In this document: positions 10,925 to 22,674 of the stretch, piece by piece
Layout: each line of letters opens with the position of its first letter
Numbering within the stretch: position 1 is the first letter of the stretch
Assembly (NCBI GenBank): GCA_036365515.1
Contig: CM070873.1
Span: forward strand, 73,310,529 to 73,374,528
DNA length: 64,000 bases
Source of the DNA: Torymus aiolomorphi
Taxonomy: Eukaryota; Arthropoda; Insecta; Hymenoptera; Torymidae
Direction of reading: 5' to 3'
The notes under the pieces: model-generated
Told to the model about the DNA's origin: nothing
The model's database searches: none
What the model saw: only the letters and a program-made list of their open reading frames with translations
Translations under genes and position numbers: made by a program

Positions 10925-11464
10925 AACGAAATTAATAAAACTGTCGTATCGTTATTAGATAGTTATAATGAACGTATATATACGAGTGTTAATTCCGCTG
11001 ACCATTACGATGATAATGGTTTAATGGGTGAAGGAATTTTACCAGAATATCTTAATTCATTGAATCCACAAAATTTACCATCTCACGAATTGCATTTACG
11101 AATAAATTCTATTGTTATGTTTATCAGAAATATTAGTGTACATGAAGGATTATGTAATGGAACACGATTAAGAATTTTAGATTTAAATAATAATTTATTG
11201 AAATGTAAAATTTTAGCGGGGGATAAGGAGGGTCAAGTTGTTTTTTTAAATCGCATTACTTTATATTCTGATAATGAGTATCCTTTTACTTTCAAAAGAA
11301 GACAGTTTCCAATAAAATTGGCATTTGCAATGACTATCAATAAAGCTCAGGGCCAAACATTTTCTAATGTATTAATTGATTTACAAAAAGATGTTTTTAG
11401 TCATGGACATTTATATGTTGCAATTTCGCGTGTCCGTTCTTGGAGTGGATTAAAATTCTATTAA
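10925..11464 (+). pseudogene. Helitron helicase C-terminal fragment (Pif1-like, superfamily 1B)
   Basis: The open frame reads ...NEINKTVV then LLDSYNERIY, and from a Met at 11024 it runs to a stop at 11464. Recognisable Pif1-family C-terminal motifs are FAMTINKAQGQTF (motif V, around 11320-11370) and HLYVAISRVRS (motif VI, around 11405-11440). Lengths and order match the last ~180 residues of Helitron helicases. The Rep (HUH) nuclease domain and the Walker A region are absent, so this is a fragment. In an intact element this enzyme would unwind DNA during rolling-circle transposition. Confidence 0.85.
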
Positions 11465-11537
11465 GGTTCTAATCGAGTTAATAATAAAGTAAAAAATTAC
11501 GTTTTTAAAGAAATTTTATAATAAATAGTATCTTTAA

Positions 11538-11557
11538 TGTATGTATGTATGTATATA

Positions 11558-11618
<61 letters not shown>
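11538..11618. repeat. (ATGT)n then (ATT)n microsatellite
   Basis: Four to five ATGT units are followed by about 20 ATT units. Confidence 0.95.
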
Positions 11619-12084
11619 GTGTACAATTTAAAATGAAGAAAATATTTACATTTATTTACATATGTTTAATATGTTTACTTTATGCAATGTATACGTAAAA
11701 TCGTGTTCTTTGAAATGATATAGAATATGCCTAGAGAATATATAGAAAGAATATGGTTTAATACAAATTATAGATAATTAAAGTGTGTAAAAATTGTTAT
11801 ACTTTGAGTATAACACTATACACACTGCACCCATGCTAGAGCCCTCTCCACTGTCTTTTTTCCTAAATCTATTTGCTTTTTATTTTCCATGCTCTCTTCT
11901 ATCGGCCGTATTCGAGGTCTATTTTTTTTTTGTTTCTACGTGACAATGAAAATCCGTTACACCATGTATCTAGAATTAACATTTTAATCGAATAATTAAC
12001 AGTATACATTAGGAAATATATATACGTAATGAGTCACATTACACAATTATTGTAGTCGACTCAAGAGAACACAGCGATATTGTA

Positions 12085-12112
12085 GGCGCGCGTAGCGCGC
12101 CCAACACTCTAG
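12085..12112 (+). other. Helitron 3' terminus: hairpin plus CTAG
   Basis: GGCGCGC (12085-12091), a GTA loop, GCGCGCC (12095-12101), CAACACT, then CTAG (12109-12112) and host T at 12113. This agrees with the CTRR rule and the hairpin placement of autonomous Helitrons. Confidence 0.8.
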
Positions 12113-12142
12113 TACAATAAAATCGCTAAAATAAAAATATAA

Positions 12143-12716
12143 AACAAGGATATCACAATTCAAATACTTACGAATCATATCACAGTCCAAATAATGCTGA
12201 AGGTATCGGTAGTGATATCACAGAAAAATTACTTATAAAAGATGATATCACAGTCAAAATAATACTAAAGGTGTGTAAAAGTGATATCTTAAATACTTAT
12301 AAATGATATCACAGTCAAAATAATACTGAAGGTAACGTTAGTGATATCACAGATTAAATACTTATAAAAGATGATATCACAGTCAAAATAATACTAAGGT
12401 GTTTAAAAGTGATATCACAGTCGCAAAGTGAGACCACAGTCAAAGTTATACAATAATACTAAAAACAGTAAGACACAGTGACGAATACAATAATAAAACA
12501 CAATATTAACAATAAAAACATTTTGAAATACCTATCAGTCGAAAATACTAAAACTATAATTATACTAAAACTCATGCATTCATCTAGCACATTCGTTAGT
12601 CCAGTCATACTTATAAATTACAGTCATACAACTAACCTAAGAATACAGGACAGAACGAATAAATAGTGTAAATGGGACAACACAAGAATACATGTATCTG
12701 TCCCTTTCGAGGTGAT
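12143..12716 (-). repeat. TATCACAGT-type tandem repeats, probable LINE 3' UTR
   Basis: About six imperfect copies of a unit containing TGATATCACAGTCAAAATAA occur between 12143 and 12460, then AT-rich sequence reaches the LINE coding remnant at 12717. The same ATCACAG word recurs downstream of the second LINE copy (14910-15000), so it is plausibly part of the LINE's 3' UTR (inference). Confidence 0.5.
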
Positions 12717-14516
12717 CTATTCTAGGTCAGATAAGTGCCTCTTTACTGTGCGCTTGAACCAACTGAGAGACGGTAAATTTCGAATCTCAGTGGGCAGGGA
12801 GTTCCATAAATGCGTTCCTCGCACCTGAAATGAATTAAATCCGTACGATTTGCGCATCAGAGGGGGCTCAAGTTCTTTTATCACTCCCCTTACATTACTC
12901 CTGGGCACATATCTAGTAAAAAGACCTACTAGATAGTCCGGGACATTCATACGCAAGATTTTGTACAACAGTACAGCCATGAAGTAATGTCTCCTCGAAT
13001 CGGTACGTAGTCAACCCGATGAGGTTCTGTGAGGAGTGATGTGATCATTCCTCCTAAGACCCACTACCTGCAGTCGAATTCGCAGCTCCTGAGAAGCATT
13101 CAACAGTACGGCAGAACAATAGTCCAGGTGTGGGAAGAGCAGCGCTTCAACAAGCCATTTGCGAAGAGTTTCGGAATCACGTCGAATTTGACAATAAACT
13201 TGCAGGTCATCTGCATATAATGGATGTTGAACATCCAGAGGACCGAGAACCCCCGTCAGATCATTGATATAGAGACAAAACAATAAAGGTCCTAGTACTG
13301 ACCCCTGTGGGACTCCTAAGTTAGTACTAAGCCATGAAGACTCCCCAGAAAATTTAGAGGATACGCGTTGCATCCTGCCTTCAAAGTAGGAGTTAATCCT
13401 CAAGAGGGCAGCCCTAGAGAACCCCATCAATCTTAACTTCTCGAGAAGTCGGGAAGGTAGGGTAGTGTCGAAAGCTTTGCTAAAATCAAACAGCAGAAGG
13501 ATTGTCATCAGTCCATGCCTGTTCTTATGTGGTCCGTTAGTTTAAGTAGGGCCATTTGTGTGAAGTTGAATCGTCGAAAGCCAGTTTGTTGTGGGTCAAG
13601 TATTTTTGAGGTCTCAAGATGCTCCATCAGCTGTGAATATGCAATCTTCTCTAGCACCTTCGAAAGAAAGCAGAGTAAGGCAATAGGTCGGAAATCTGAA
13701 GGAGATGATGGTACCCTGCTTTTTTCAGAGGAACTATGTTTGCCCTCTTTCAGAGGGCTGGGAAGACGTTGGTAGTCAAAGAGAAGTTGAAGAGTTTAAC
13801 CAAGAAGTTGCCGATGACTGGCAGTGCTTTAACAATGACACTTTGCGGAATGCCGTTTGCTCCGCGTGCCTGCGAAGAGAAGTGAGATATCGCAATAACT
13901 ACATCATTAAAATTTATAGGTTTAAAGGAAAAACCCTCGGAATTACCCATGGAGATAATTCTGCGACATATCTCACTATCATCTCGCGGAGAGACCGAAA
14001 CCCCAGCAAAGTGACAGTTAAGCTCATCTGGAGTAAATCCATTCAGATCCTCAGTGTGCTTGGGTAAGGGCCCCAGGCCACGCAACTCTTTCCAAACATT
14101 ACCATCTGATAGGGCATCTAAAAGTCTGGCTTGAAGGTAGGACTTCTTGGTATGGTCAATTTGTTCGTCAAGTTGTTTCTGTAGTATGACAAATTCATCG
14201 TATAAAGCTTGTTGACCAGTCCGCTTGTAGCGTCTGTAAAGCGTGTTACGTCTTCGGAGAAGCTGGGCTAGCTCCGCATCAATCTACGGCAGTCTGCCCT
14301 TTTTAGGAGCAACAGTTTTCTCTGTGGCCAAGGTATCTATAGCGGCCGTCAGATTGGTGCAAAGACAGTCCAGAGCTTGCTCAGTGTCAACGACATCAGC
14401 ATCAAAGCATGTCCAGTCACAGCAGCCCAACTGAGCAACGAGATGATATCAATCCAGGTGCCAGATTTTCTTTTAAAATGCGTGGGGCCGTGCTGGACCA
14501 GCTGCAATGACAGTTC
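12717..14516 (-). pseudogene. LINE copy 1: endonuclease tail and reverse transcriptase, decayed
   Basis: Read leftward: the end of an APE endonuclease with LQLVQHGPTH and TWIDI (near 14440-14510), a linker with RRYKRTG, then fingers/palm segments (GFTPDELNCHFAG, then QARGANGIPQSVI). RT blocks follow: LLLFDFSKAFDT, NLGVPQGSVLGPLLF and the catalytic YADD (about 13205-13216). A C-terminal stretch ending near 12717 contains FQVRGTHLWNSLP. At least three frame changes and stops break it. It is the same family as the copy at 15008-17715 but clearly diverged from it. The 5' side ends directly against a GA microsatellite. RT blocks place it in the jockey/CR1 group; I do not assign a clade. Confidence 0.88.
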
Positions 14517-14524
14517 AGACGCCA

Positions 14525-15007
<483 letters not shown>

Positions 15008-17715
15008 TCAAACTCGCAGATCTAAGTTCTGCTTTGTCAAAATCAAAGTCGCAGAACTAAATAAGAGAAGGTCCCCGTGCTGGCAGCTTCCAGCCCACAT
15101 GGAGAGGCTAGGTGTCAAGCTCAAATAGGTGCCGGCGCACCACCCTCTTGAAAGACGAAAATGATGGTAAGTGGCGGGAGGGGGGGGGGAATTCCAGAGT
15201 TTTACACTCTGAATTTGAAACGCCCTATCGCTCGTTTTGTAGTTCAAGGCAGGGTTTTAAGTTCTGGCTGCATACCACTGCTGGTAGGCCTAGACTTATG
15301 CTCCGTGAACAAGGCAGTCAAATAACTGGGCTCACGCAGTCGTAGTATTTTATACATTAATAGTGCTGCGAAGTAAGATCTGCGTGAGTCCGTACGGAGC
15401 CAGCCCAGGCGTTTCCTGTCGGGGGTTATGTGCTCATCCTTCCTAGTCCAAGTGATATACCTCACACATGCATTGCTTAATCGTTGCACTTTCTCACGCT
15501 GATCTTTGGATGCGTCCATTTATACCACCGTACAGTAATCTAGGTGCGGTTGCACTAATGACTCAACTAATCTTTTGCGGAGGATCTCGGTGGTACATGC
15601 CCTAATAAACCGCAAACTATATAGGGCTTTGTTGACTTTCTTTGCAAGTTGTTCAATGTACGGTTTCCATGTTAATTTGCTATCAAGAGTAACACCGAGA
15701 CTCACGACTTCGCTACTGAATGGAACAAGCGCCCCAGAAGGCAGACCAATACCCTGAAAATCCAACGAGTTTACATAATTCACACCTGTCCTCGAGCCAA
15801 ATAGGATTGCTTTGGTCTTGCCAGCATTGAGATGCAGGCCAGAGCTCCCAGCCCATTCAGCCACCATTAGTGCCGCATCAGATAGCTGAGCTATACCCTC
15901 CAAGATTTTGTCCTTGGTGGTGTGTAGATAAATTTGGAGGTCGTCTGCGTAAAATATATGTTTGATAGTATGTCCGTCGAGTCTGTCTTGTAAGTTGTTT
16001 ACGTAGAGAAAAACAGCAGAGGACCCAGGACGGGACCCTGCGGAACTCCCAGATTAGTTTCTAGCCAATCCGAATTTTCGTTTTTATTGGAAATAATCAT
16101 CTGGGTACGACCTTGGAAGTATGTTTTAATCCACAGGAGAACCGACCTGGAGAATCCCAGCTTGCGGAGTTTGCGCAGAAGTTTTGTCAGTGAAATGGTG
16201 TCAAAGGCCTTGCTGAAGTCAAAGAGTAACAGTAGCGTCAGTTTTCTGTTATCAATGCCCATGAGTATGTCATCAGTCAGCTTGAGAAGTGCCGTCTGAG
16301 TGCTATGATGTTTACGGAATCCGGTCTGGAGAGGGTCGAGCAAGCTATTGTTATTAAGGTACACCGTGATTTGGTCGTGGGTAATCTTTTTAAGCACCTT
16401 GGAGAGGAAGCAGAGCAGCGCTATCGATCGAAAGTTGGAAGGTGTAGACGAGGTTGCATTTTTCTTGAGCGCGATTACCTGTGCCCGCTTCCAAGTGCCC
16501 GGAAAAACTCCTTGTGCGAAAGAGGAGTTGAAGATTTTTACCAAGTACTCGCCTATGACCGGCAGAGCTTTCACGATCACCTTTTGGGGAACACCGTCTA
16601 CCCCCCTTGCCTGCGAGAAGAAGTGAGAGATTGCAATGACTACATCACTTAAAACAACTGGTTTAAAAGAGAAACCCTCCTCATTTGCAGATAGTATGGT
16701 ATCCATTGAATCTTCTATGTTTTCATGGGGGGACACGGATATCCCGGCAAAATGAACGTTCAACTCCCTCGGTGTAAGGCCGTGAAGGTCTTCCTGTTTT
16801 TGCTGTGGTAAGAGGTCGAGGTTGCGCATTTCCTTCCAGATATCCTTGTTAGCATCAAGAGCGTCTGAGAGATGTTTGTGAAGGAAGGAGTTACGCTCTT
16901 GAGCAATGCGCTCGTCGACCTCGTAGCTGAGCCGAAGAAACTCATCAAACACCGCCGCTCTCCCAGTACGCTTGTAGCGTCTGTGAGTAGCTTTGCGCTT
17001 GTCGATGAGCTGCCTCAGCTCGGGACCAAGCCAAGGAGCATATGTTTTACTGGGCTTTACAGTTTTTAAAGGCGCTAAATGATCGATAGCTAGGTTCAGA
17101 TTCGAAGTTAAATTATCTAAAGCCCCCTCCAGATCGGATTCGATTGAATTTGTGCTCACCCAATCGCAGCGTGCGAGCAGTTCATTAAGTGTGTCAGGAC
17201 AGATATTTTTGAAATCTCTGTAAGAGAAAGAGTCTCTTACAGGGGCAGGCACAAAGTATTCGATGGTAGCATCAATGATGGCATGTTTTCCAAAACTGGG
17301 TAAGCACTCATTCTCATACCCCAGCAGCTGGTCATGGTCGTCTACAAGAATTAAGTCAATCCATGTGTGAGTTGTTGGAGTTTTATGGTGAGTAGGGCCA
17401 TGCTGCACAATTTGTAGAGTCAATTCTTTAGCCAAGTTCCTTAAGGTATAAGCATCCGCATCACTTGCCGACGACAAGTCAGCATTCAGATCCCCCATGA
17501 TGAATTTATGGCTATACTTGCTGACAAGAACGCGTAAAACGTCAAAAAGATCGGTGTCGTTCTGCATGGCAATGTGTGGGGGTCTATAGATGACACCGAC
17601 CAAAATGGGAGGTGAATCACCCTGCTGCACGCGACAAAACAGATACTCAGGAATTCCCGGTCTTCCTCATCCAAGAGTATTGGAAGATGCCAGTTTCGTG
17701 ACCCTGAAATCATCG
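15008..17715 (-). pseudogene. LINE copy 2: endonuclease plus reverse transcriptase, 5' truncated
   Basis: The long frame 17630-15999 carries the APE endonuclease C-terminal half (GVIYRPPH, FIMGDLNADLSS, HTWIDLILV), a linker with WLGPELRQLI and RRYKRTG, and RT blocks: RSIALLCFLSKVL, QTGFRKHHST, FDFSKAFDT and NLGVPQGPVLGPLLF. A one-base loss near 16005-16012 shifts the frame. Translation resumes with the catalytic FYADD (about 15939-15953), NAGKTK and a C-terminal domain to about 15008. Another shift lies in the endonuclease near 17640-17660. The family's normal length requires a further N-terminal endonuclease part and an ORF1, which are absent; similarity stops at about 17715. GTG appears where an initiator might be guessed at 17630, so no start is claimed. 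Jockey/CR1 group by RT blocks. Confidence 0.92.
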
Positions 17716-17888
17716 CGCATGTGTTCTTAAGCGGAATGAGTCCTTAGGCGGAATAGCTTGAGAACCGGTGGAGCTACTTTTCCAACAGAAAAACACTCCA
17801 CTCCAAGAAGTGAAAAATACTTTAGAAAAAGCCAAAATAATGGGGAGCAGACGATGGACGGTGTCACTTACCCCCGACAGGCAGCGCT

Positions 17889-17961
<73 letters not shown>

Positions 17962-17971
17962 GAGGCACGCC
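17889..17971. repeat. (GA)n microsatellite
   Basis: About 80 bp of GA repeats 170 bp beyond the truncated 5' end of LINE copy 2; compare the tract at the end of copy 1. Confidence 0.97.
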
Positions 17972-17989
17972 AAGGAAGAAGCATGAGCG

Positions 17990-19020
17990 CGCGATTTCGG
18001 GAGAGCGCGCAGGAGAAGGCAGTGTGAGCCGACGAGCCTGATTGAGAGGACGCAAGCTCACGTTGTCACCTAGAGGGCGGGGAAAGCATCCTGTCAGCGG
18101 CCGGAACGAGATTGTCACGACCTGGCTGCCTGGGTGCCGCCAAGAGCTATCGCTGAGACCCTGCGCTGCCGGAGCGCATCAGTTCACCGCGTCAGAGTCA
18201 AGCCTCCGACGCACACGTTGAGTCAGCGCGACCGAGCGACATTCTCGATCGACGCCTGACGCCCTGCAGCGCGAGCGAGACGGACGATCTCTGAAGCGCC
18301 CCGACGACGACGGAGTTGAGGAAGCGACGCGGCCACGCGGCGGGCGGAGTTCTGTAGCCAACGCGGACAGAGAGGACAATCCGCACCGAGTAAGCCACGT
18401 GGCCTGTTAACGCAGGTGGAAAGCGAGTCGCCCGGAATATAACGCGGCCCGTTGGATGCGCGGCCCAACTCTCTCCGACCAGCGCGACCGATAGGCGCGT
18501 ACATGTTATACTTTATCCTCAAAGCGCTTTGCTCGCGACGACACGTTGCCATCGCAAGCTCACACTCATAAATACACGTACATAAGCGCGCGGCATATAA
18601 ACGCATTGGTGACGCGACGCATGACTGCGATCGTGCTGTACATGGGCACTTAAGCGAGTATGAATAAAGTCACGTAATATCAACCGAGCAAGTTAATCAT
18701 TTGCGAGTAAACCCATACCCAGCATCTTCGACATTTTGCACACTCTTTACAGCGAGGAGACGGCGTTGCTCAGGTAAAGTATAGGCGTAACAGTCCAGGC
18801 AATCATAGCTGCGAGCGAGAGACCCACGACCCCGGCCCCGGGAGCTAGCCGAGCTGCCCGAGAGGTCGACAGCACGGAGAGGCGTGCTTCCTTGTATCTC
18901 TCGCGTATTTTGTGAGCGTTGCACCCCGACGCGGTCCCTCTCGGCCTGGAGGAGAGCTAGGCAACAATCGCGCACTATCCTTCTGGAGCGCGCGTAAGCC
19001 GTTGGGTTGTCACGTCACAA
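17990..19020 (+). other. GC- and CpG-rich block, possible LTR/leader of the gag remnant
   Basis: Unusually GC-rich for this window, with many GCGCG words, and no recognisable protein in any frame. An AATAAA signal lies near 18662. Because a Ty3-like gag follows at 19763, this could be the 5' LTR and untranslated leader of that element, but no repeat partner is present to prove it. The following 19021-19760 is AT-rich with a repeated CACGT.(A)CAAAT word (19011, 19111, 19201). Confidence 0.3.
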
Positions 19021-19762
19021 ATGGCGTCCATCTTAGCTTAATTTTCAGAAAGGAAAATCAAATAAAAAGAAATAATTGCAAAGTTAAAATCATAAAGTTA
19101 GATTTAGGAGCACGTCACAAATGACGCCTCAACATACGTAATTTAAGCAAAAAAAAGATATAATTATAGAAGTAAAATTACAAAATTAGAATTATACGGG
19201 CACGTTGCAAATTTAGAATATTTGCGAACGAAAATTTAGACAATAAAATAAAACGAAGCGGTAATCCGTGCAAGTAAATACTTACGCAGATACCTGGCGA
19301 ACGAGCGGTACACAACAAAGCGAATTATTAACAGTATAAGAAATCGTATGTAATCTATACTAAAACATCGCTGTTACGAATTATTACTTCAAATATTATC
19401 GCTCGAAAATTAAATTGATAGGAAAAGTGAAAGCGATAATAAACTAATAATAAATAAATAGGATAATAATAATCATTAACATTGAAAAAAAAAAATTACG
19501 AATTATAACAACTAACAAAACTACGATATTACGATATGTTGAAATTATCATATTATTTAGAAATAAAAAGAGATTCGAAAGATAGTTAATTAAACAAAAA
19601 CATATGCTTTGCAAATAACCGAGCGTTATTGTAATAAAATAAAGTTAATTAATAAACATGAGCGTAAGTGAACAAAAAAAAATAAAAACAAAATCAAAGA
19701 TCAATCACGTAGGAAAAGTTAAATACGTTAGAAATTGCTAAACTAAATTGTCGAATACCAAA

Positions 19763-20140
19763 ATGGCGGAAAGCTTAGACAGGGCTACTTTTAATTCCGC
19801 GAGACAAATAAATATGATCGAGGTAGATATAGGAGGCGGACGAAAAATTAAAATACAGAGGAGGTTATTATGCGTCGATACTGTCAGAACAAGATGAGCG
19901 GGAGATGACAGAGGAGATGTTGTATAGCCAAACAACCGACCTACTTCATCAGTCGCGACCGGATATACCTGGTTACAGAACACCTCACGATCACGACTTG
20001 TCCAAACCAATATCCGCGTGGAAAATTACGTTCAGCGGCAAGAAAAATGAAAATGTTGAAAACTTTTTGAAACGCATAAAAGAGTACAGCAGAGTAGCGG
20101 TATTGTCGGACACATTATTTTTTGTATTAAATTGTTAGTT
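19763..20140 (+). pseudogene. Ty3/gypsy-like gag N-terminal remnant
   Basis: From the ATG at 19763 the frame reads MAESLDRATFNSARQ, with a stop near 19892. The next frame continues with TEEMLYSQTTDLLHQ and then a capsid-like start: ISAWKITFSGKKNENVENFL with KRIKEYSRVAVLSD. The W-F-SG-(K/E)N-VE-FL-RI pattern is typical of gag capsid N-termini in insect Ty3/gypsy elements. The frame is lost at about 20110-20140, close to a foldback beginning near 20240. Only the first ~120 codons remain. Confidence 0.55.
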
Positions 20141-20244
20141 TTTGAAGTCAGAGAATTTTCGATCTGGTGAAATTATAAGGCTCTCCTGAGCAGCGGTCGT
20201 ACCTAAAAAGCAACTTTTCTACCGTGTTTCGATAAAAAAAAATA

Positions 20245-20892
20245 TGGGGCATTCTTTTTCAAATCAGTCACCCACCTGCCCATTTTATTTTTAGGAAAAA
20301 AAATTGTCTGGGTATCAAAATTTTCGTTTTGAACTCTAGTTTTTGATGCCGTCTGGTGTTTTGCAAAAATTATCAAACATAACCTCAAAATGGTTGTTTC
20401 ATCAAGACACCTTACAAAAAAATACGTTATTTTCACAAAAAATGCTTGAAAACAAATTTTTTTTTTGACCAGAACAACATACTGTATGATATTTCGACTC
20501 GCTGAATCCGAATCCACCGTCAGAATTAAGATAGCGAGTCTCGTTTTTTTCCTAACCTTAAAAGAAACCTTAAAAAATGAATATTTTCAAAAAATACATT
20601 GAATTAAGCAGTTTAACCAAGTTTTGTATATGGGGATTTTCGAGGTCGAATCTGAAGCCAAATTTTCAGAATTCGGATTCAGCGAGTCGAAATACCATAC
20701 AGTTGTACCATACAGTTGACCATTTTCTTTTGGTCAAAAAACTTTTTTTTTTCAAGCATTTTTGTGAAAATAACACCAGACGGCATCAAAAACTAGAGTT
20801 CAAAACGAAAATTTTGATACCCGGCCTATTTTTTTTTTTTCCTAAAAATAAAATGGGCAGATGGGGTGGCTGATTTGAAAAAGAATGTATTT
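20245..20892. mobile_element. ~640-bp foldback element
   Basis: Inverted repeats of roughly 290 bp, with sub-indels, run from ATTCTTTTTCAAATCAG (20251-20267) to its complement ending at 20886. Internal landmarks in inverse order are TTTTGATGCCGTCTGGTGTT and ACACCAGACGGCATCAAAA, and CGACTCGCTGAATCCGAAT and its complement. It contains poly-T/poly-A runs and no coding sequence. Confidence 0.85.
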
Positions 20893-21082
20893 TTTCTAAA
20901 CGCATTTGAATATTGTCTAAAACCGCGATTTTTTAGAATTTTGTAATGTTTGAAGCCTTATATATTTTGGGACTAAAAATCCGTTTTGAACGTTCAAAAA
21001 AAGGAAATGGAAGGTATTTCAAATTACTTTCCAACCATATAATTATTGATGTGCTTTTACTAAGAAATGACAATTTTATAGC

Positions 21083-21178
21083 TGTTGAGTCGAAATCATG
21101 CGTATATGGCAAAAGGATGACGCGTGACCGAGGGAGTCGTTCCGTGTTCGTCGCGAGAGAGTGTGCGTGTGCGCATGC
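21083..21178 (+). repeat. BEL/Pao 5' LTR fragment
   Basis: Matches 22675-22770 over about 96 bp with roughly ten differences, starting TGTTGAGTCGAAATCATGCG in both. Similarity ends abruptly at GCATGCA, where RNase H coding sequence begins. Confidence 0.75.
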
Positions 21179-21182
21179 AAGC

Positions 21183-21560
21183 CAATCCAGGTACGGTGCG
21201 TGCCTATCCGTTCAGTCGAAAACTGCTGAGAACCGCGTACTGGTACGATTAGCATGTGCGAAATCACGGGTCGCCAAATAATTGACAATTCCACGATTAG
21301 AACTCTGCGGCGATGTTCTGATGCGACTGTTCAATGAAAATCGCAAGACGCTTAATGACGAATTGTAATTTGGACAGACTCCGAGATCGTGCTACTTTGG
21401 CTCAAAGGGGGGCCACAAGCGTTACAGGTATTCGAGGGCAATCGAGTTGCGGAAATTCAAAGAACGTGAGAAAACATCGAATGGGTCATGTACACGGCAA
21501 AGCGAATCCTGGCGACGCGTAGTCTCCTGAGCAGACTCCAGCTGAATTTCTACGTAACTA
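21183..21560 (+). pseudogene. BEL/Pao RNase H remnant
   Basis: Across several frames one reads YGACL, then VRLACAKSRVA, then LTIPRLELCGDVLMRLF, then NRVAEIQRT and HGKANPGDA. These are the ordered hallmark blocks of the RNase H region of BEL/Pao polyproteins (AYGACVY, LLCAKSRVAP, TIPRLELCGA, NRVAEIQ, NPADALSRG). At least three one-base shifts and a stop after PGDA disable it. It lies immediately 3' of the LTR fragment, which shows a large deletion of gag-PR-RT. Confidence 0.8.
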
Positions 21561-21584
21561 TTCGTGCTTTAACGGTCTCGACGG

Positions 21585-22082
21585 CCCGCGCAAAAAAATG
21601 AAGACTGGCCAATGTATTGCTCGGAATGTGGGCAATATATATGGGATATGTCACTTCCCATACATGGCCAAAATTTCTCCATGTTGCGCTCCGTACCTTT
21701 TTCCCATGGTTGAGATGACCTATGGCCCATGTATTGGACAAGTGTTGCTTTCAGTTTCTCATTAACAACAAATTTTGTAAATATATATATACAAGCGAAG
21801 CATTGGTCCCACCGACCCACTCATCCCAGTGTCTCATACTTCCTTATATACCCGCACGGTTCCTATTCATTCATGTGCTATATGCCATCAGTCGTACGCC
21901 GCCTAGTGGCGGCTTCGGAACTATATTATACGTATAGAAGTCCCCAAAAGTTCCCCCATATATGGAAAAAAAGTACAGAGAGCAATCTGGAGAAATTTCG
22001 GCCATATATGGGAAGTGACATATCCCATATATTGCTCACATTCCGAGCAATATATTGGCCAGTCTTCATTTTTTTGCGCGGG
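21585..22082. mobile_element. 498-bp foldback inserted in the BEL/Pao pol
   Basis: Bounded by CCCGCGCAAAAAAATGAAGA (21585) and its complement ending at 22082, with inverted repeats of roughly 150 bp around a central unique part. Pol-like sequence stops at its left edge and resumes directly at its right edge. No clear target duplication is seen. Confidence 0.85.
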
Positions 22083-22472
22083 TGGCTACGGCGGCCTAAG
22101 AATACCTGGCCGACGACTGAGACTGTGCGTGTGAAAGAACTGCCTGGATTAAGAAAGACCGCTTGCCCATTGAGCGATTGTTTTCTAGCCGATCTCGAGG
22201 AAAACCGGTTTATTGCAAATTCTTGTCCAATCGGGTTTACGTCAATCGATGCAAACGACTCAGCCGCGTTCACCCCTACACACTTCTTAATCGGGCGTCC
22301 TCTCACCATAATTCCTCAACCGGATTATACTTCTGCTCCAAAGAATCGACTCTCTATATGCCGTTTTATTACTAAGGCGCGTCGGGACCTTTGGAAGAGG
22401 GGGCACGTCCAATATTTGTCCGAGTTGCAAGGGCGCCAGAAATGGCCGGAGGGTAAGGGCGAATCGCACTAG
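22083..22472 (+). pseudogene. BEL/Pao integrase C-terminal remnant
   Basis: The frame starts in the linker before integrase (NTWPTTETVRVKELPGLRKT) and jumps after a few residues to the integrase C-terminus: SCPIGFTSIDAND, then FTPTHFLIGRPLT and HVQYLSELQGRQKW, with a stop at 22470-22472. TPTHFLIGRPLT and the W-x-YL-ELQ-R-KW block are diagnostic of BEL/Pao. The catalytic DDE core, about 180 residues, is missing between the two parts, so the protein could not integrate DNA. Confidence 0.88.
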
Positions 22473-22674
22473 GTTCAGTAGTTATTGAGATTGATATTTG
22501 AATCAGCGATAGCAATGTAATTCCGTTGCGAGCAATCAGCTCATGAGTAGACGCAATGACTCATGCGAGCGATCCGTCTAGTCGCCAAACCGTGTAAAAC
22601 ATGTGATTATTGCATTCATAAATTTCTTTAGTATCGTTGTAAGTTGCTCGTCCACTCTCGTAACGGGGGGAGGA

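Larger units (their letters stand above)
10925..12112 (+). mobile_element. Helitron 3' part: helicase remnant through the 3' terminus
   Basis: The 3' end of a Helitron Rep-helicase gene (10925-11464) is followed by about 650 bp of AT-rich non-coding sequence. It ends in a perfect 7-bp hairpin (12085-12101), a 7-nt spacer and CTAG (12109-12112), followed by T. That is the standard 3' end of a Helitron. The upstream part is cut off by the LTR at 10695-10923. A (ATGT)n/(ATT)n microsatellite lies inside at 11538-11618. Confidence 0.75.

Noticed and set aside
11024..11464. Host PIF1 helicase gene
   Set aside because: Only the C-terminal motifs are present, and a Helitron 3' terminus follows in the right place, so an element remnant is the better reading.
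16087..17069. Plus-strand open frames opposite LINE copy 2
   Set aside because: They are antisense shadows of the endonuclease-RT frame.
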